In this document: in pieces, positions 5,635-12,171 of the stretch
Position numbering within the stretch: position 1 is the stretch's first letter
Layout of the letters: every line of letters begins with the position of its first letter
Assembly (NCBI GenBank): GCA_902497185.1
Contig: CABVEG010000020.1
Span: 1-12,171 of the forward strand
Direction: 5' to 3'
DNA from: an uncultured Eubacteriales bacterium
GTDB taxonomy: Bacteria > Bacillota > Clostridia > Lachnospirales > CAG-274
DNA: 12,171 nucleotides
Position numbers and translations under genes: made by a program
Notes under the pieces: generated by a model
The model's database searches: none
The model's input: the letters and a program-made list of their open reading frames with translations, nothing else
What the model was told of the DNA's origin: nothing

Positions 5635-7005
5635 ATGGCTTTTGAAAGTTTATCAAACAAGCTTCAACAGGTTTTCTCAAACCTTAAAGGCAAGGGCAAG
5701 CTTACCGAAAAGGACGTTAAAGCTGCCATGCGTGAGGTAAAGTTAGCTTTGCTTGAGGCCGATGTAAATTTTAAGATAGTTAAGGATTTTATAAATAAGG
5801 TTAGTGAAAAGGCTGTCGGTGAGGATGTTCTTACAGGTCTTAATCCTGCACAGCAGGTTATTAAGTTTGTTAATGACGGACTTGTTGAGCTTATGGGCAG
5901 TTCTCAGTCAAAGCTGACTTTCAGTTCAAAATCCCCTACTATATATATGATGGTTGGCTTGCAGGGTGCAGGTAAGACTACTACTGTTGGTAAGCTTGCC
6001 GGTCAGTTAAGAAAGCAGGGTAAAAAACCTCTCTTGGCTGCCTGTGATGTTTACAGACCTGCTGCTATTAAACAGCTTCAGGTTGTAGGCTCAACCTACA
6101 ATATTCCCGTTTTTGAAATGGGACAGGGAAATCCTGTTGAAATTTCTAAAAAGGCGATTGAATATGCAAATAGCAATGGATATGACATTGTTATTATAGA
6201 TACTGCCGGCAGACTTCATATTGATGAAGAGCTTATGGATGAGCTTGTTAATATTAAAAATGAAGTAAGGCCTCAGGAAATACTTCTTGTTATTGATGCT
6301 ATGACAGGTCAGGATGCAGTAAATGTTGCTGAAACTTTTAATGATCGTTTAGGTGTTGATGGTGTCATCATTACCAAAATGGATGGCGATACAAGGGGTG
6401 GTGCTGCTCTTTCAGTAAGAGCTGTAACAGGCAAGCCTATTAAGTATGTTGGTATGGGTGAAAAAATGGAAGATTTGGAACCCTTTTATCCCGACAGAAT
6501 GGCATCCCGTATTTTAGGTATGGGTGATGTGCTTAGTCTTATTGAAAAGGCTCAGCAGGCATATGATGAAGATCAGGCTAAGGAGCTTGAAAAGAAAATG
6601 AGAACTCTTGATTTTAATCTTGAGGATTTCTTAAATCAACTCCAGCAAATTAAAAAAATGGGTCCTTTAAAGGACTTGATGAAAATGCTTCCGGGTATCG
6701 GAGGTAAGGTAAATATAGATGATTTGAATATTGATGATAATGCTACAAAGCATATTGAGGCTATTATTCAGTCAATGACAAAAAAGGAAAGACAAAATCC
6801 TGATATTTTAAACGGTTCAAGGAAAAGGAGAATTGCCAAGGGTTCAGGTACATCTATTCAGGAAATTAACAAGCTATTAAAGCAGTTTGAGGAAATGAAA
6901 AAGATGATGAAAATGATGAATGGTATGGCTAAGGGCAAAAAGGGCTTTGGCGGACTTGGCGGACTTGGCGGTATTGGCGGCGGTAAATTTAAGTTTCCGT
7001 TTTAG
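5635..7005 (+). CDS. ffh: Signal recognition particle protein Ffh
   Basis: Ffh is the GTPase core of the bacterial signal recognition particle. It binds 4.5S/6S RNA and signal peptides and delivers ribosomes to FtsY at the membrane. The 456-residue protein has an N domain (about 1-95) with ALLEADVN (38-45). The G domain shows GLQGAGKTT (108-116), DVYRPAA (138-144), DTAGR (189-193) and TKMDGDTRGG (247-256). The methionine-rich M domain (about 310-440) carries the RNA-binding helix GSRKRRIAKGSG. The C-terminus ends in a Gly-rich tail (GFGGLGGLGGIGGG) and KFKFPF, common in Clostridia. Length and motifs are complete. AGGAGG overlapping the ylxM stop sets the ATG. The SRP RNA gene is not in this window. 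Confidence 0.97.
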   Translation: MAFESLSNKLQQVFSNLKGKGKLTEKDVKAAMREVKLALLEADVNFKIVKDFINKVSEKAVGEDVLTGLNPAQQVIKFVNDGLVELMGSSQSKLTFSSKSPTIYMMVGLQGAGKTTTVGKLAGQLRKQGKKPLLAACDVYRPAAIKQLQVVGSTYNIPVFEMGQGNPVEISKKAIEYANSNGYDIVIIDTAGRLHIDEELMDELVNIKNEVRPQEILLVIDAMTGQDAVNVAETFNDRLGVDGVIITKMDGDTRGGAALSVRAVTGKPIKYVGMGEKMEDLEPFYPDRMASRILGMGDVLSLIEKAQQAYDEDQAKELEKKMRTLDFNLEDFLNQLQQIKKMGPLKDLMKMLPGIGGKVNIDDLNIDDNATKHIEAIIQSMTKKERQNPDILNGSRKRRIAKGSGTSIQEINKLLKQFEEMKKMMKMMNGMAKGKKGFGGLGGLGGIGGGKFKFPF

Positions 7006-7094
7006 TAGAACATTATTTAATTGATGTTTTCATAAAATTGCTTATTACTTTTAATAAGATATACAAAGAAAAATACCAAGGAGGTGAATGTAAA
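7006..7094 (+). promoter_or_regulatory. ffh-rpsP spacer and rpsP leader, with small hairpin and unusually full Shine-Dalgarno
   Basis: The 89-base spacer holds a perfect 7-bp stem, CTTATTA (7041-7047) with TAATAAG (7052-7058), around a 4-base loop. A weak promoter-like pair is also present: TTGATG at 7021-7026, then TATTAC at 7043-7048 after 16 bases. AAGGAGGTG at 7078-7086 is a near-complete anti-16S match. An ATG-TAA start-stop pair (7088-7093) lies between it and the GTG start. No T-run terminator is seen, so readthrough from ffh is likely. Confidence 0.4.
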
Positions 7095-7340
7095 GTGGTA
7101 AAGATTAGATTAACTAGATTAGGTGCTAAGAAGAGCCCTTTCTATAGAATTGTTGTTGCTGATTCAAGAAATGCAAGAGGTGGTAAGGCTATTGCTCAGT
7201 TAGGTTATTATGACCCTTGCAAGGATCCTATTGAATTAAAGGTTAATGTTGAGGAAGCAAAGAAGTGGTTAAGCAATGGTGCTCAGCCTACTGATACTGC
7301 TAAGGCTTTATTAAAGAAGGCTGGCGTTATTGAAGCATAA
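7095..7340 (+). CDS. rpsP: 30S ribosomal protein S16
   Basis: S16 is a primary assembly protein of the small ribosomal subunit. The start is taken at GTG 7095, giving 81 residues beginning (M)VKIRLTRLGAKKSPFYRIVVADSR, the exact S16 opening. WLSNGAQPTD near residues 56-65 and LLKKAGV at the end complete the family pattern. An upstream in-frame ATG at 7038 would add 19 residues that S16 proteins lack and would put the ribosome binding site AAGGAGGTG inside the gene, so it is rejected. Spacing from AGGAGG to the GTG is 10 bases, at the long end of normal. khpA follows after 15 bases. The order rpsP-khpA-rimM-trmD is the standard Bacillota ribosome-assembly cluster. Confidence 0.97.
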   Translation: MVKIRLTRLGAKKSPFYRIVVADSRNARGGKAIAQLGYYDPCKDPIELKVNVEEAKKWLSNGAQPTDTAKALLKKAGVIEA

Positions 7341-7355
7341 TCAGGAGGTACTGCC

Positions 7356-7583
7356 ATGAAGGAATTACTTGAAATACTTGCTAAACACCTTGTGGATAAT
7401 CCTGATGCAGTTGTAGTTAATGAAAGAATGGATGATGATGCTCTTATTCTTGAATTAACTGTTGCACCTGATGATATTGGTAAGGTTATAGGTAAGCAGG
7501 GTAGGATAGCTAAGGCTATCAGAACCTTTATTAAGTCTGCTGCCGGCCGTGAGGATAAAAAGGTAGTAGTTAAAATTCTGTAA
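7356..7583 (+). CDS. khpA: KH-domain RNA-binding protein KhpA (YlqC)
   Basis: A 75-residue single-KH-domain protein. The GxxG loop is clear in IGKVIGKQGRIAKAIRT (GKQG at 46-49), which contacts RNA backbone. In Streptococcus pneumoniae and some other Firmicutes KhpA pairs with KhpB (Jag/EloR) to influence cell elongation and RNA metabolism. The partner is not in this window. Length, N-terminus (MKELLEILAKHLVDNPDAV) and position between rpsP and rimM are all typical. AGGAGG precedes the ATG. A strong terminator lies eight bases after the stop, so khpA may end the shorter form of the operon transcript. Confidence 0.96.
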   Translation: MKELLEILAKHLVDNPDAVVVNERMDDDALILELTVAPDDIGKVIGKQGRIAKAIRTFIKSAAGREDKKVVVKIL

Positions 7584-7590
7584 TAAACAC

Positions 7591-7623
7591 AGGTGTTGTA
7601 TTGTTTTATACAACACCTTTTTT
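7591..7623 (+). terminator. Strong Rho-independent terminator between khpA and rimM
   Basis: AGGTGTTGTAT (7591-7601) and ATACAACACCT (7608-7618) form a perfect 11-bp stem with a 6-base loop, followed by an uninterrupted run of T (7618-7623). This is the clearest intrinsic terminator in the window. It sits inside a normally continuous operon, with only 22 bases between the T-run and the rimM ATG. Confidence 0.88.
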
Positions 7624-7645
7624 CTATTAGTTTGAGGTAAAGTAT

Positions 7646-8152
7646 ATGGAAAATTATTTTGTTGTAGGTAACATAGTAAATACACAGGGCATAAAGGGTG
7701 AAATAAGAGTTATGCCTACAGTTGATGATATATCAAGATTTAAACTTCTTGATCATATTTTTGTTGATAGAAAGGGAAATATTAAGGAATACGAAATTGA
7801 AAACGTCAGATTTCACAAGCAGTTTGTGCTTTTAAAACTTAAGGGTGTTGACGATATGACAACTGCTGAAACTCTAAAGGGCACAGTTGTTAAAATTACC
7901 GAGGATATGGCAATACCTTGTGAAGAAGATGAGTATTATATAAAGGACCTCTATGATATGGAGGTAGTAACTGAGGATGGGGAAAAACTGGGAATTATTA
8001 CTGATGTCATATTTACGGGAGCAAATGATGTTTATGCCGTTACAAATGATGATGGAACTGAAATTCTTATACCTGCCATTAAAGATTGTATTTTAAATGT
8101 TGATATTGAAAATAATATTATGACTGTTAAGCTTTTGGAGGGCTTAAGATAA
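7646..8152 (+). CDS. rimM: Ribosome maturation factor RimM
   Basis: RimM binds S19 and helps mature the head of the 30S subunit. The 168-residue protein has the N-terminal RimM beta-barrel, starting ENYFVVGNIVNTQGIKGEIRV (GxIxxxxGxxGExxV signature). A C-terminal PRC-barrel follows (about 95-165) with YYIKDLYDMEVVTEDGEKLGIITDV and the ending IPAIKDCILNVDIENNIMTV. Length is normal. The ribosome binding site is weaker than in neighbours (GAGGT at about 7634-7638). The preceding terminator leaves too little room for an obvious promoter, so expression may depend on partial readthrough. The stop overlaps the trmD ATG by one base. Confidence 0.95.
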   Translation: MENYFVVGNIVNTQGIKGEIRVMPTVDDISRFKLLDHIFVDRKGNIKEYEIENVRFHKQFVLLKLKGVDDMTTAETLKGTVVKITEDMAIPCEEDEYYIKDLYDMEVVTEDGEKLGIITDVIFTGANDVYAVTNDDGTEILIPAIKDCILNVDIENNIMTVKLLEGLR

Positions 8153-8880
8153 TGAAATTTTTTGTTTTGACTCTCTTTCCTGAAATGATAATGGGAGGGC
8201 TTAGTCATTCTATAATAAAAAGGGCATGTGATGAAGGCATTATAAGTATTGAGGCTATAGATATAAGAGATTTTTCAAAGGATAAACACAGACATATTGA
8301 TGATTATCCCTACGGCGGCGGTGCAGGTATGGTTATGCAGCCTCAGCCTATATATGATGCCTATATGAGTATTAAGCCCAAATTAAGTGAAAACTGCCCC
8401 GTTGTTTATATGACGCCACAGGGTAAAACATTTAATCAGGAAAAGGCGAAAAGTCTTTCAAAACTTGAAGATATGGTTATACTTTGCGGTCATTATGAGG
8501 GTGTTGATGAAAGATTAATTGAAGAAATTGTAACTGATGAAATTTCAATAGGTGATTTTGTCCTTACAGGCGGTGAGCTTGCTGCAATGACAATTATTGA
8601 TGCTGCTGCAAGACTTATTCCGGGAGTGCTTAATAAGGAAGAAAGCTTTCAGGAGGAAAGTTTTTCAAACAATCTTTTGGAATATCCTCAGTATACAAGA
8701 CCTCCTGAATTTATGGGCAGAAAAGTGCCTGATGTTTTGTTAAGCGGTCATCATCAGAATATAGAAAAATGGCGCAGAGAAAAGTCACTTGAAAGAACAT
8801 ATTTAAAAAGACCTGAACTTATTGAAAAAGCAAGGCTTACGGATAAGGACAGAGAGTTTTTAAAGAAGTTGGAGAGTTGA
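8152..8880 (+). CDS. trmD: tRNA (guanine-37-N1)-methyltransferase TrmD
   Basis: TrmD methylates N1 of G37 beside the anticodon in tRNAs reading CNN-type codons, preventing +1 frameshifting, and is usually essential. The 242-residue SPOUT enzyme shows PYGGGAGMVMQ (53-63), LCGHYEGVDER (111-121) and the knot loop SIGDFVLTGGE (132-142), which together build the deep trefoil-knot SAM site. LLEYPQYTRPPEF (175-187) is the conserved substrate loop and LLSGHH (196-201) leads into the tRNA-binding C-terminal domain. Length is typical. The ATG shares one base with the rimM stop (TAATG), so translation is coupled, and GGAGGG lies just upstream. The usual next gene, rplS, is absent. Loss of TrmD function would raise +1 slippage, which is of interest given the two +1-shifted genes here, but this copy looks intact. 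Confidence 0.97.
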   Translation: MKFFVLTLFPEMIMGGLSHSIIKRACDEGIISIEAIDIRDFSKDKHRHIDDYPYGGGAGMVMQPQPIYDAYMSIKPKLSENCPVVYMTPQGKTFNQEKAKSLSKLEDMVILCGHYEGVDERLIEEIVTDEISIGDFVLTGGELAAMTIIDAAARLIPGVLNKEESFQEESFSNNLLEYPQYTRPPEFMGRKVPDVLLSGHHQNIEKWRREKSLERTYLKRPELIEKARLTDKDREFLKKLES

Positions 8881-8921
8881 ATTACGGGCAAAATACAGGC
8901 ATAAATATTGTGATTTATCTT

Positions 8922-9024
8922 TTAATGTTAAGTACAGCGGACGTGCAATGCACGCCCCTACAAGTTACATTAACCTATATGTAGGGGCAAGCCTTGTGTC
9001 CGTAGTTACTATGTTAAACATTAA
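8922..9024. repeat. Imperfect palindromic intergenic repeat (REP/MITE-like)
   Basis: The 259-base gap after trmD has no gene but holds a nested inverted repeat. The outer arms are TTAATGTT (8922-8929) and AACATTAA (9017-9024). Next come CGGAC (8938-8942) and GTCCG (8998-9002). The inner arms are GCCCCTACA (8953-8961) and TGTAGGGGC (8980-8988). Between the last two pairs the sides differ; the left has a small palindrome, GTGCAATGCAC. The GC-rich core stands out from the AT-rich surroundings. GTAGGGGC-type palindromes of this kind are, from memory, scattered between genes in many Clostridia and cyanobacteria. ATTTAT at 8913-8918 and 9024-9029 could be a target duplication but is weak. It carries no T-run and no transposase. 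Confidence 0.6.
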
Positions 9025-9067
9025 TTTATAATCTAATAATAATTTTACAAAAAATAATCTAAAATGA

Positions 9068-9096
9068 TTGAAAAATATCGCCTTTTGGTTTACAAT
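9068..9096 (+). promoter_or_regulatory. Sigma-A type promoter for hprK
   Basis: TTGAAA (9068-9073) and TACAAT (9091-9096) are separated by 17 bases, five of six matches each. Transcription would start near 9103, giving a leader of about 37 bases. The ribosome binding site AAGGAGG (9125-9131) lies close before the hprK ATG. Confidence 0.7.
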
Positions 9097-9139
9097 TACT
9101 ATATGTTAGTATGTACATTGATATAAGGAGGCTGAAGAA

Positions 9140-10063
9140 ATGTATTCAGTTAGTTTAGGTCAGATTGCAAAAGAATTTAATCTTAAAAATCTGACAGAAG
9201 AAATAGATATTAATAAAATAAATATAGAAACTGCCGGAGTCAACAGACCTGCCATTCAGCTTGCGGGATTCTTTGATTATTTTGACAGTGAAAGAATTCA
9301 GGTAATTGGACTTGTTGAATATAGTTATTTATCAAAACTTGCTCCTGAATTCAGACAGGAAACTCTTGAAAAGCTTTTTGAGTATAATATGCCTGCCGTG
9401 ATTATTTCAAGAGGACTTACTCCTCATCCTGAAATGATGTTTTACGCAAAGGAGAGGAAAATACCGATTCTTCAAACAAATGAAACAACATCAGAGTTTA
9501 CAAGTGAGCTTTTGAAGTGGTTAAAAATGGAGCTTGCACCAAGAACTACATTACATGGCGTTCTTGTTGATGTTTACGGTGAAGGTGTTCTTATTACAGG
9601 TGAAAGCGGTATAGGCAAAAGTGAGGCAGCTCTTGAACTTGTTAAGAGAGGTCACAGACTGGTAGCCGATGATGCAGTTGAAATTAAGAAGGTATCTCAT
9701 AATTCATTAATTGGTACCTGCCCTGAATTAATCAGGTACTTTATTGAGGTTAGAGGTATTGGTATTATTAATGTTAAGCAGATGTTTGGTGTTCAGTCAG
9801 TTAAGGACAGTCAGGAAATTGACCTTATTATTAAGCTTGAATACTGGGAAAAGGGCAAAGTATATGACAGACTTGGTATAAAAGAAGAATATATGGACAT
9901 TTTAGGCAATAAAGTAATATGTCACTCTATCCCTGTAAGACCGGGCAGAAATCTTGCTATTATTTGCGAATCTGCTGCCGTAAACTGTAGACAGAAAAAA
10001 ATGGGATATAATGCGGCACAGGCTCTTAACGATGCTATTATGAACAGTGCAATGAAGGGTTGA
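9140..10063 (+). CDS. hprK: HPr kinase/phosphorylase
   Basis: HprK phosphorylates and dephosphorylates Ser46 of HPr in response to glycolytic intermediates, ATP and phosphate, driving CcpA-mediated carbon catabolite repression in Gram-positive bacteria. The 307-residue protein has an N-terminal domain (about 1-128, with GLVEYSYL and VIISRGLTPHPEM). A kinase domain follows with LHGVLVDVYG (138-147), the P-loop GESGIGKS (154-161) and VADDAVE (175-181, carrying the two Asp). The HprK signature EVRGIGIINVKQMFG is at 203-217, and IPVRPGRNLAIICE near the C-terminus matches the family. Length is standard. It heads a probable operon with glucokinase, murB and rapZ. hprK next to murB-rapZ is a recurrent clostridial order. 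The stop overlaps or abuts the next gene. Confidence 0.97.
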   Translation: MYSVSLGQIAKEFNLKNLTEEIDINKINIETAGVNRPAIQLAGFFDYFDSERIQVIGLVEYSYLSKLAPEFRQETLEKLFEYNMPAVIISRGLTPHPEMMFYAKERKIPILQTNETTSEFTSELLKWLKMELAPRTTLHGVLVDVYGEGVLITGESGIGKSEAALELVKRGHRLVADDAVEIKKVSHNSLIGTCPELIRYFIEVRGIGIINVKQMFGVQSVKDSQEIDLIIKLEYWEKGKVYDRLGIKEEYMDILGNKVICHSIPVRPGRNLAIICESAAVNCRQKKMGYNAAQALNDAIMNSAMKG

Positions 10064-10068
10064 TGATT

Positions 10069-11028
10069 ATGTATTATTTAGGTATTGATTTAGGTGGAAC
10101 AAATATATCAGCAGGTATTGTTGATGAAAATGGAAATATCCTTGTTAAGGCTTCCACCCCCACTATGAATGGCAGAGAATATTCAGATATTATTGATGAT
10201 ATGGCAAGTCTTTGCAAAAAGCTTATGGAGGAATTAAGACTTGATGTTAAGGATATTGAGTCTGTTGGCATTGGTATGCCCGGAACAATGGATAAAAGCA
10301 AGGGTATATCAATTTATGCAAATAATTTAAATTTCAACAATATTAATGTAGTTGAGGAAATGCAAAAGAGAATAGATTTGCCTTGCTATATAGAAAATGA
10401 TGCAAACTGTGCTGCAATTGGCGAAAATGTATGTGGTGTTGCCTATGGCAGCAGAAATTTAATATATATTACTATAGGCACAGGTGTAGGTGCAGGAATT
10501 ATTATAAACGGTAAGGTTTTTGACGGCTCCTTTGGCGGAGGCGGAGAAGCAGGGCATATGGTGATTGTTGCAAACGGTGAAGAATGTACCTGTGGCAGAA
10601 AGGGCTGCTGGGAGGCTTATGCCTCTGCTTCAGCTTTAAGACGTGAAGGTCGAATAGCTGCTGCTAAATATCCTAACAGTAAGATTTATGACCTTGTTGA
10701 TGGCAACATTAAGCTGATTGATGCAAAAACAGTATTTGATGCTGCTGATTTAGGCGATGAGGTTGCTTTAGAAATAATTGATATGTATATTAAATATGTT
10801 GCTATTGGTCTTGTAAACCTTGTGAACATATTCCAGCCGGAGGCAATTATTATTGGCGGTGGTGTATGTGCCCAGGGAGATAAGTTTATTAAGCCTCTTA
10901 CGGAAATTTTGAATGAAAGAGTATACGGCGGTGAGCTTAAGACTAAGATTTGTGTGGCAACTCTCGGAAATGATGCAGGTATTGTTGGTGCTGCTATGTT
11001 AGGTAAAATAGACAGAGAGGAAATCTGA
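10069..11028 (+). CDS. glcK: ROK-family glucokinase
   Basis: A cytosolic sugar kinase that probably converts glucose to glucose 6-phosphate with ATP. The 319-residue product has DLGGTN (7-12, phosphate-binding), GMPG (69-72), the sugar-binding END (109-111, D111 the likely base), TIGTGVGAG (135-143) and EAGH (160-163). The ROK zinc site is complete: H163, C173, C175 and C180, in CTCGRKGC. This pattern fits Gram-positive glucokinases, though ROK kinases for other hexoses cannot be excluded. Three in-frame starts exist. ATG 10063 overlaps the hprK stop (TGATG) but is only three bases from AAGGG (10055-10059); ATG 10069 has better spacing and gives the usual MYYLGIDLGG start, so it is chosen. 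murB begins two bases after the stop. Pairing with hprK ties glucose entry to catabolite control. Confidence 0.9.
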   Translation: MYYLGIDLGGTNISAGIVDENGNILVKASTPTMNGREYSDIIDDMASLCKKLMEELRLDVKDIESVGIGMPGTMDKSKGISIYANNLNFNNINVVEEMQKRIDLPCYIENDANCAAIGENVCGVAYGSRNLIYITIGTGVGAGIIINGKVFDGSFGGGGEAGHMVIVANGEECTCGRKGCWEAYASASALRREGRIAAAKYPNSKIYDLVDGNIKLIDAKTVFDAADLGDEVALEIIDMYIKYVAIGLVNLVNIFQPEAIIIGGGVCAQGDKFIKPLTEILNERVYGGELKTKICVATLGNDAGIVGAAMLGKIDREEI

Positions 11029-11030
11029 TA

Positions 11031-11895
11031 ATGAATATTATTGAGGATTTAAGAGCTTTAGCCGGTGATAAAAATGTAATTGAAAATGAACCTATGAGTA
11101 AGCATACAACCTTCAGAATAGGCGGTAATGCTGATGTTTTTGTTACACCCGACAGCGAAAAAAGTCTTTTGGACTGTGTTAATTATGTAAGAAATAATAA
11201 TATTCCCTATTATATTGTTGGTAACGGAAGTAATCTTATTGTAAAGGATAATGGCTTTAGGGGAGTAATAATTCAGCTTTATAAAAACTTTGCAGATATT
11301 GAGGTTGATGGTAATATTATTACAGCCAAAGCAGGAGCACTTCTTTCTGCTGTGGCTAAAACAGCAATGAATAATTCTCTTTCGGGTATGGAGTGTTTAA
11401 GCGGCATACCCGGAACTATAGGCGGCGCAATATGTATGAATGCAGGCGCCTAAAGTTATAAATAATGGAAAATTTGAAACCATAAACAATAAAGATTCTG
11501 GATTCGGTTACAGAAAAAGCCGAATTATGGCTGAAAATATGATCGTTGTTAAAACCATAATTAAACTTGAAAAGGGTAGCAAAGAAGATATACAGGCTAA
11601 AATGGGTGAGCTTTTGTCACAGAGAAATTCTAAGCAGCCTGTTGAACTTCCAAGTGCAGGCAGCACATTTAAAAGGCCTGAAGGCTATTTTGCTGCAAAG
11701 TTAATTGATGACAGCGGCTTGAGAGGCTTTAGTGTTGGGCAGGCTCAGGTTAGTACTAAGCACTGTGGCTTTGTTGTAAATAATGGAGGAGCCACTGCCA
11801 AGGAAGTAATAGAGCTTATGGATAAGGTATCAGAGATTGTGTATGATAAATTTGGTGTTAAGTTGGAACCAGAGGTAAGAATAATCGGAGAATAG
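11031..11895 (+). pseudogene. murB: UDP-N-acetylenolpyruvoylglucosamine reductase, broken in two frames with an internal segment missing
   Basis: MurB reduces UDP-GlcNAc-enolpyruvate to UDP-MurNAc, using NADPH and bound FAD, in cytosolic peptidoglycan synthesis, and is normally essential. The first part (11031-11453) has TTFRIGGNADVF, YIVGNGSNLIV and GMECLSGIPGTIGGAICMNAGA, the FAD-binding core, then hits TAA at 11451-11453. The remainder, in the +1 frame from about 11454, reads KVINNGKFETINNKDSGFGYR. It continues with the catalytic-Ser segment SAGSTFKRPEGYF, HCGFVVNNG and the terminal EPEVRIIGE with the catalytic Glu. The total of 865 bases is not divisible by three. The residues that normally follow NAGA (YGGE and the next strand, roughly 12 residues or more) are missing. 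One 3n+2 deletion just after 11451 explains both. It lies two bases after glcK, which has GAGAGG near its end. Confidence 0.85.
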
Positions 11896-11915
11896 CATAA
11901 GATTGGAGTGGTATT

Positions 11916-12171
11916 ATGAGATGTGTGATTGTAACCGGTATGTCAGGTGCCGGCAAAAGTACAGTATTAAAGTTTTTGGAAGATGTTGGATATTTTTGTG
12001 TTGATAATTTGCCGCCAAGTCTTATACCAAAATTTATAGATTTATGTTCCACTCCAAGTACTAATATGAATAATGTTGCTATTGGTGTAGATATAAGAGG
12101 CGGTATGCTTTTTGGGGACCTGTCAAACTTTCTTACGGAGATTAAAGGTGATGATAATAAGAATATAGAAA
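11916..12171 (+). CDS. rapZ: RNase adapter protein RapZ (YvcJ family), N-terminal 85 residues
   Basis: The gene runs off the right edge. The 85 visible residues begin MRCVIVTGMSGAGKSTVLKFLEDVGYFCVDNLPPSLIPKF, the hallmark of the RapZ/YvcJ P-loop family: Walker A GMSGAGKS at 8-15 and the CVDNLPP motif at 28-34. VAIGVDIRGG follows, as expected. In E. coli RapZ guides RNase E to the small RNA GlmZ and so controls glucosamine-6-phosphate synthesis. In Bacillus subtilis YvcJ is a nucleotide-binding protein affecting competence, and its RNA role is less clear. In Clostridia murB-rapZ-yvcK-whiA is a common order, so yvcK and whiA probably follow beyond the window. The ATG at 11916 has GGAG upstream and begins 20 bases after the murB stop. 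Confidence 0.95.
   Translation, partial: MRCVIVTGMSGAGKSTVLKFLEDVGYFCVDNLPPSLIPKFIDLCSTPSTNMNNVAIGVDIRGGMLFGDLSNFLTEIKGDDNKNIE

Noticed and set aside
7038..7094. N-terminal extension of rpsP from ATG 7038
   Set aside because: It would add 19 residues absent from S16 proteins and bury the strong ribosome binding site inside the gene.
8953..8988. Intrinsic terminator for trmD in the GCCCCTACA/TGTAGGGGC hairpin
   Set aside because: The stem has no following T-run on either strand; the repeat interpretation fits better.
8881..9139. tRNA, riboswitch or small RNA gene in the trmD-hprK gap
   Set aside because: No cloverleaf or recognised riboswitch core was seen; only the palindrome and the hprK promoter are supported.
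11440..11460. RF2-like +1 recoding at the TAA stop of murB
   Set aside because: GCC-TAA is not a good slip site, no internal Shine-Dalgarno sits just upstream, and the YGGE loop would still be missing.
11858..12052. Minus-strand reading frame over murB/rapZ
   Set aside because: It is antisense to conserved rapZ codons, with no family features.

Overview
The window is a stretch of conserved bacterial chromosome. It is AT-rich, with strong GGAGG-type ribosome binding sites and short intergenic gaps. Gene order (tmk-holB-ricT-trmN6-rsmI; ylxM-ffh-rpsP-khpA-rimM-trmD; hprK-murB-rapZ) points to an anaerobic Bacillota of class Clostridia, possibly a gut organism. That placement is inferred from synteny and protein motifs, not from a marker gene comparison. 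No phage, transposase, CRISPR array, tRNA or rRNA was seen.

Left block (1-4324, minus strand): reading in the direction of transcription, kduD, tmk, holB, ricT, trmN6 and the start of rsmI, tightly packed and probably one transcription unit. The block covers dTMP phosphorylation, the clamp-loader delta' subunit, a PSP1/RicT protein and two RNA methyltransferases. It is headed by kduD, a hexuronate/pectin catabolic dehydrogenase that does not fit the theme. A 137-base divergent promoter region (4325-4461) separates kduD from a DtxR-family metal regulator.

Middle block (4462-8880, plus strand): dtxR-like regulator and thioredoxin, then a terminator whose right arm contains the -35 box of the next promoter, then ylxM-ffh (signal recognition particle), rpsP, khpA, a strong internal terminator, and rimM-trmD. 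The block serves protein targeting, ribosome assembly and tRNA modification. rplS, the usual partner after trmD, is absent; a palindromic intergenic repeat lies there instead.

Right block (9140-12171, plus strand): hprK, a ROK-family glucokinase, murB and the start of rapZ, probably one operon from a good promoter at 9068-9096. It links carbon-status sensing, glucose phosphorylation and peptidoglycan precursor synthesis.

The most unusual observation is that two normally essential genes, tmk and murB, are both broken in the middle. In each the second half lies in the +1 frame, and in each a conserved internal segment also seems to be missing. A single 3n+2-base deletion explains each gene. 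This is either real gene decay with copies elsewhere, a shared assembly or consensus artefact, or something less ordinary. Other points are the divergent regulator promoter with nested inverted repeats, the terminator/promoter overlap, and the terminator before rimM with no evident promoter after it.
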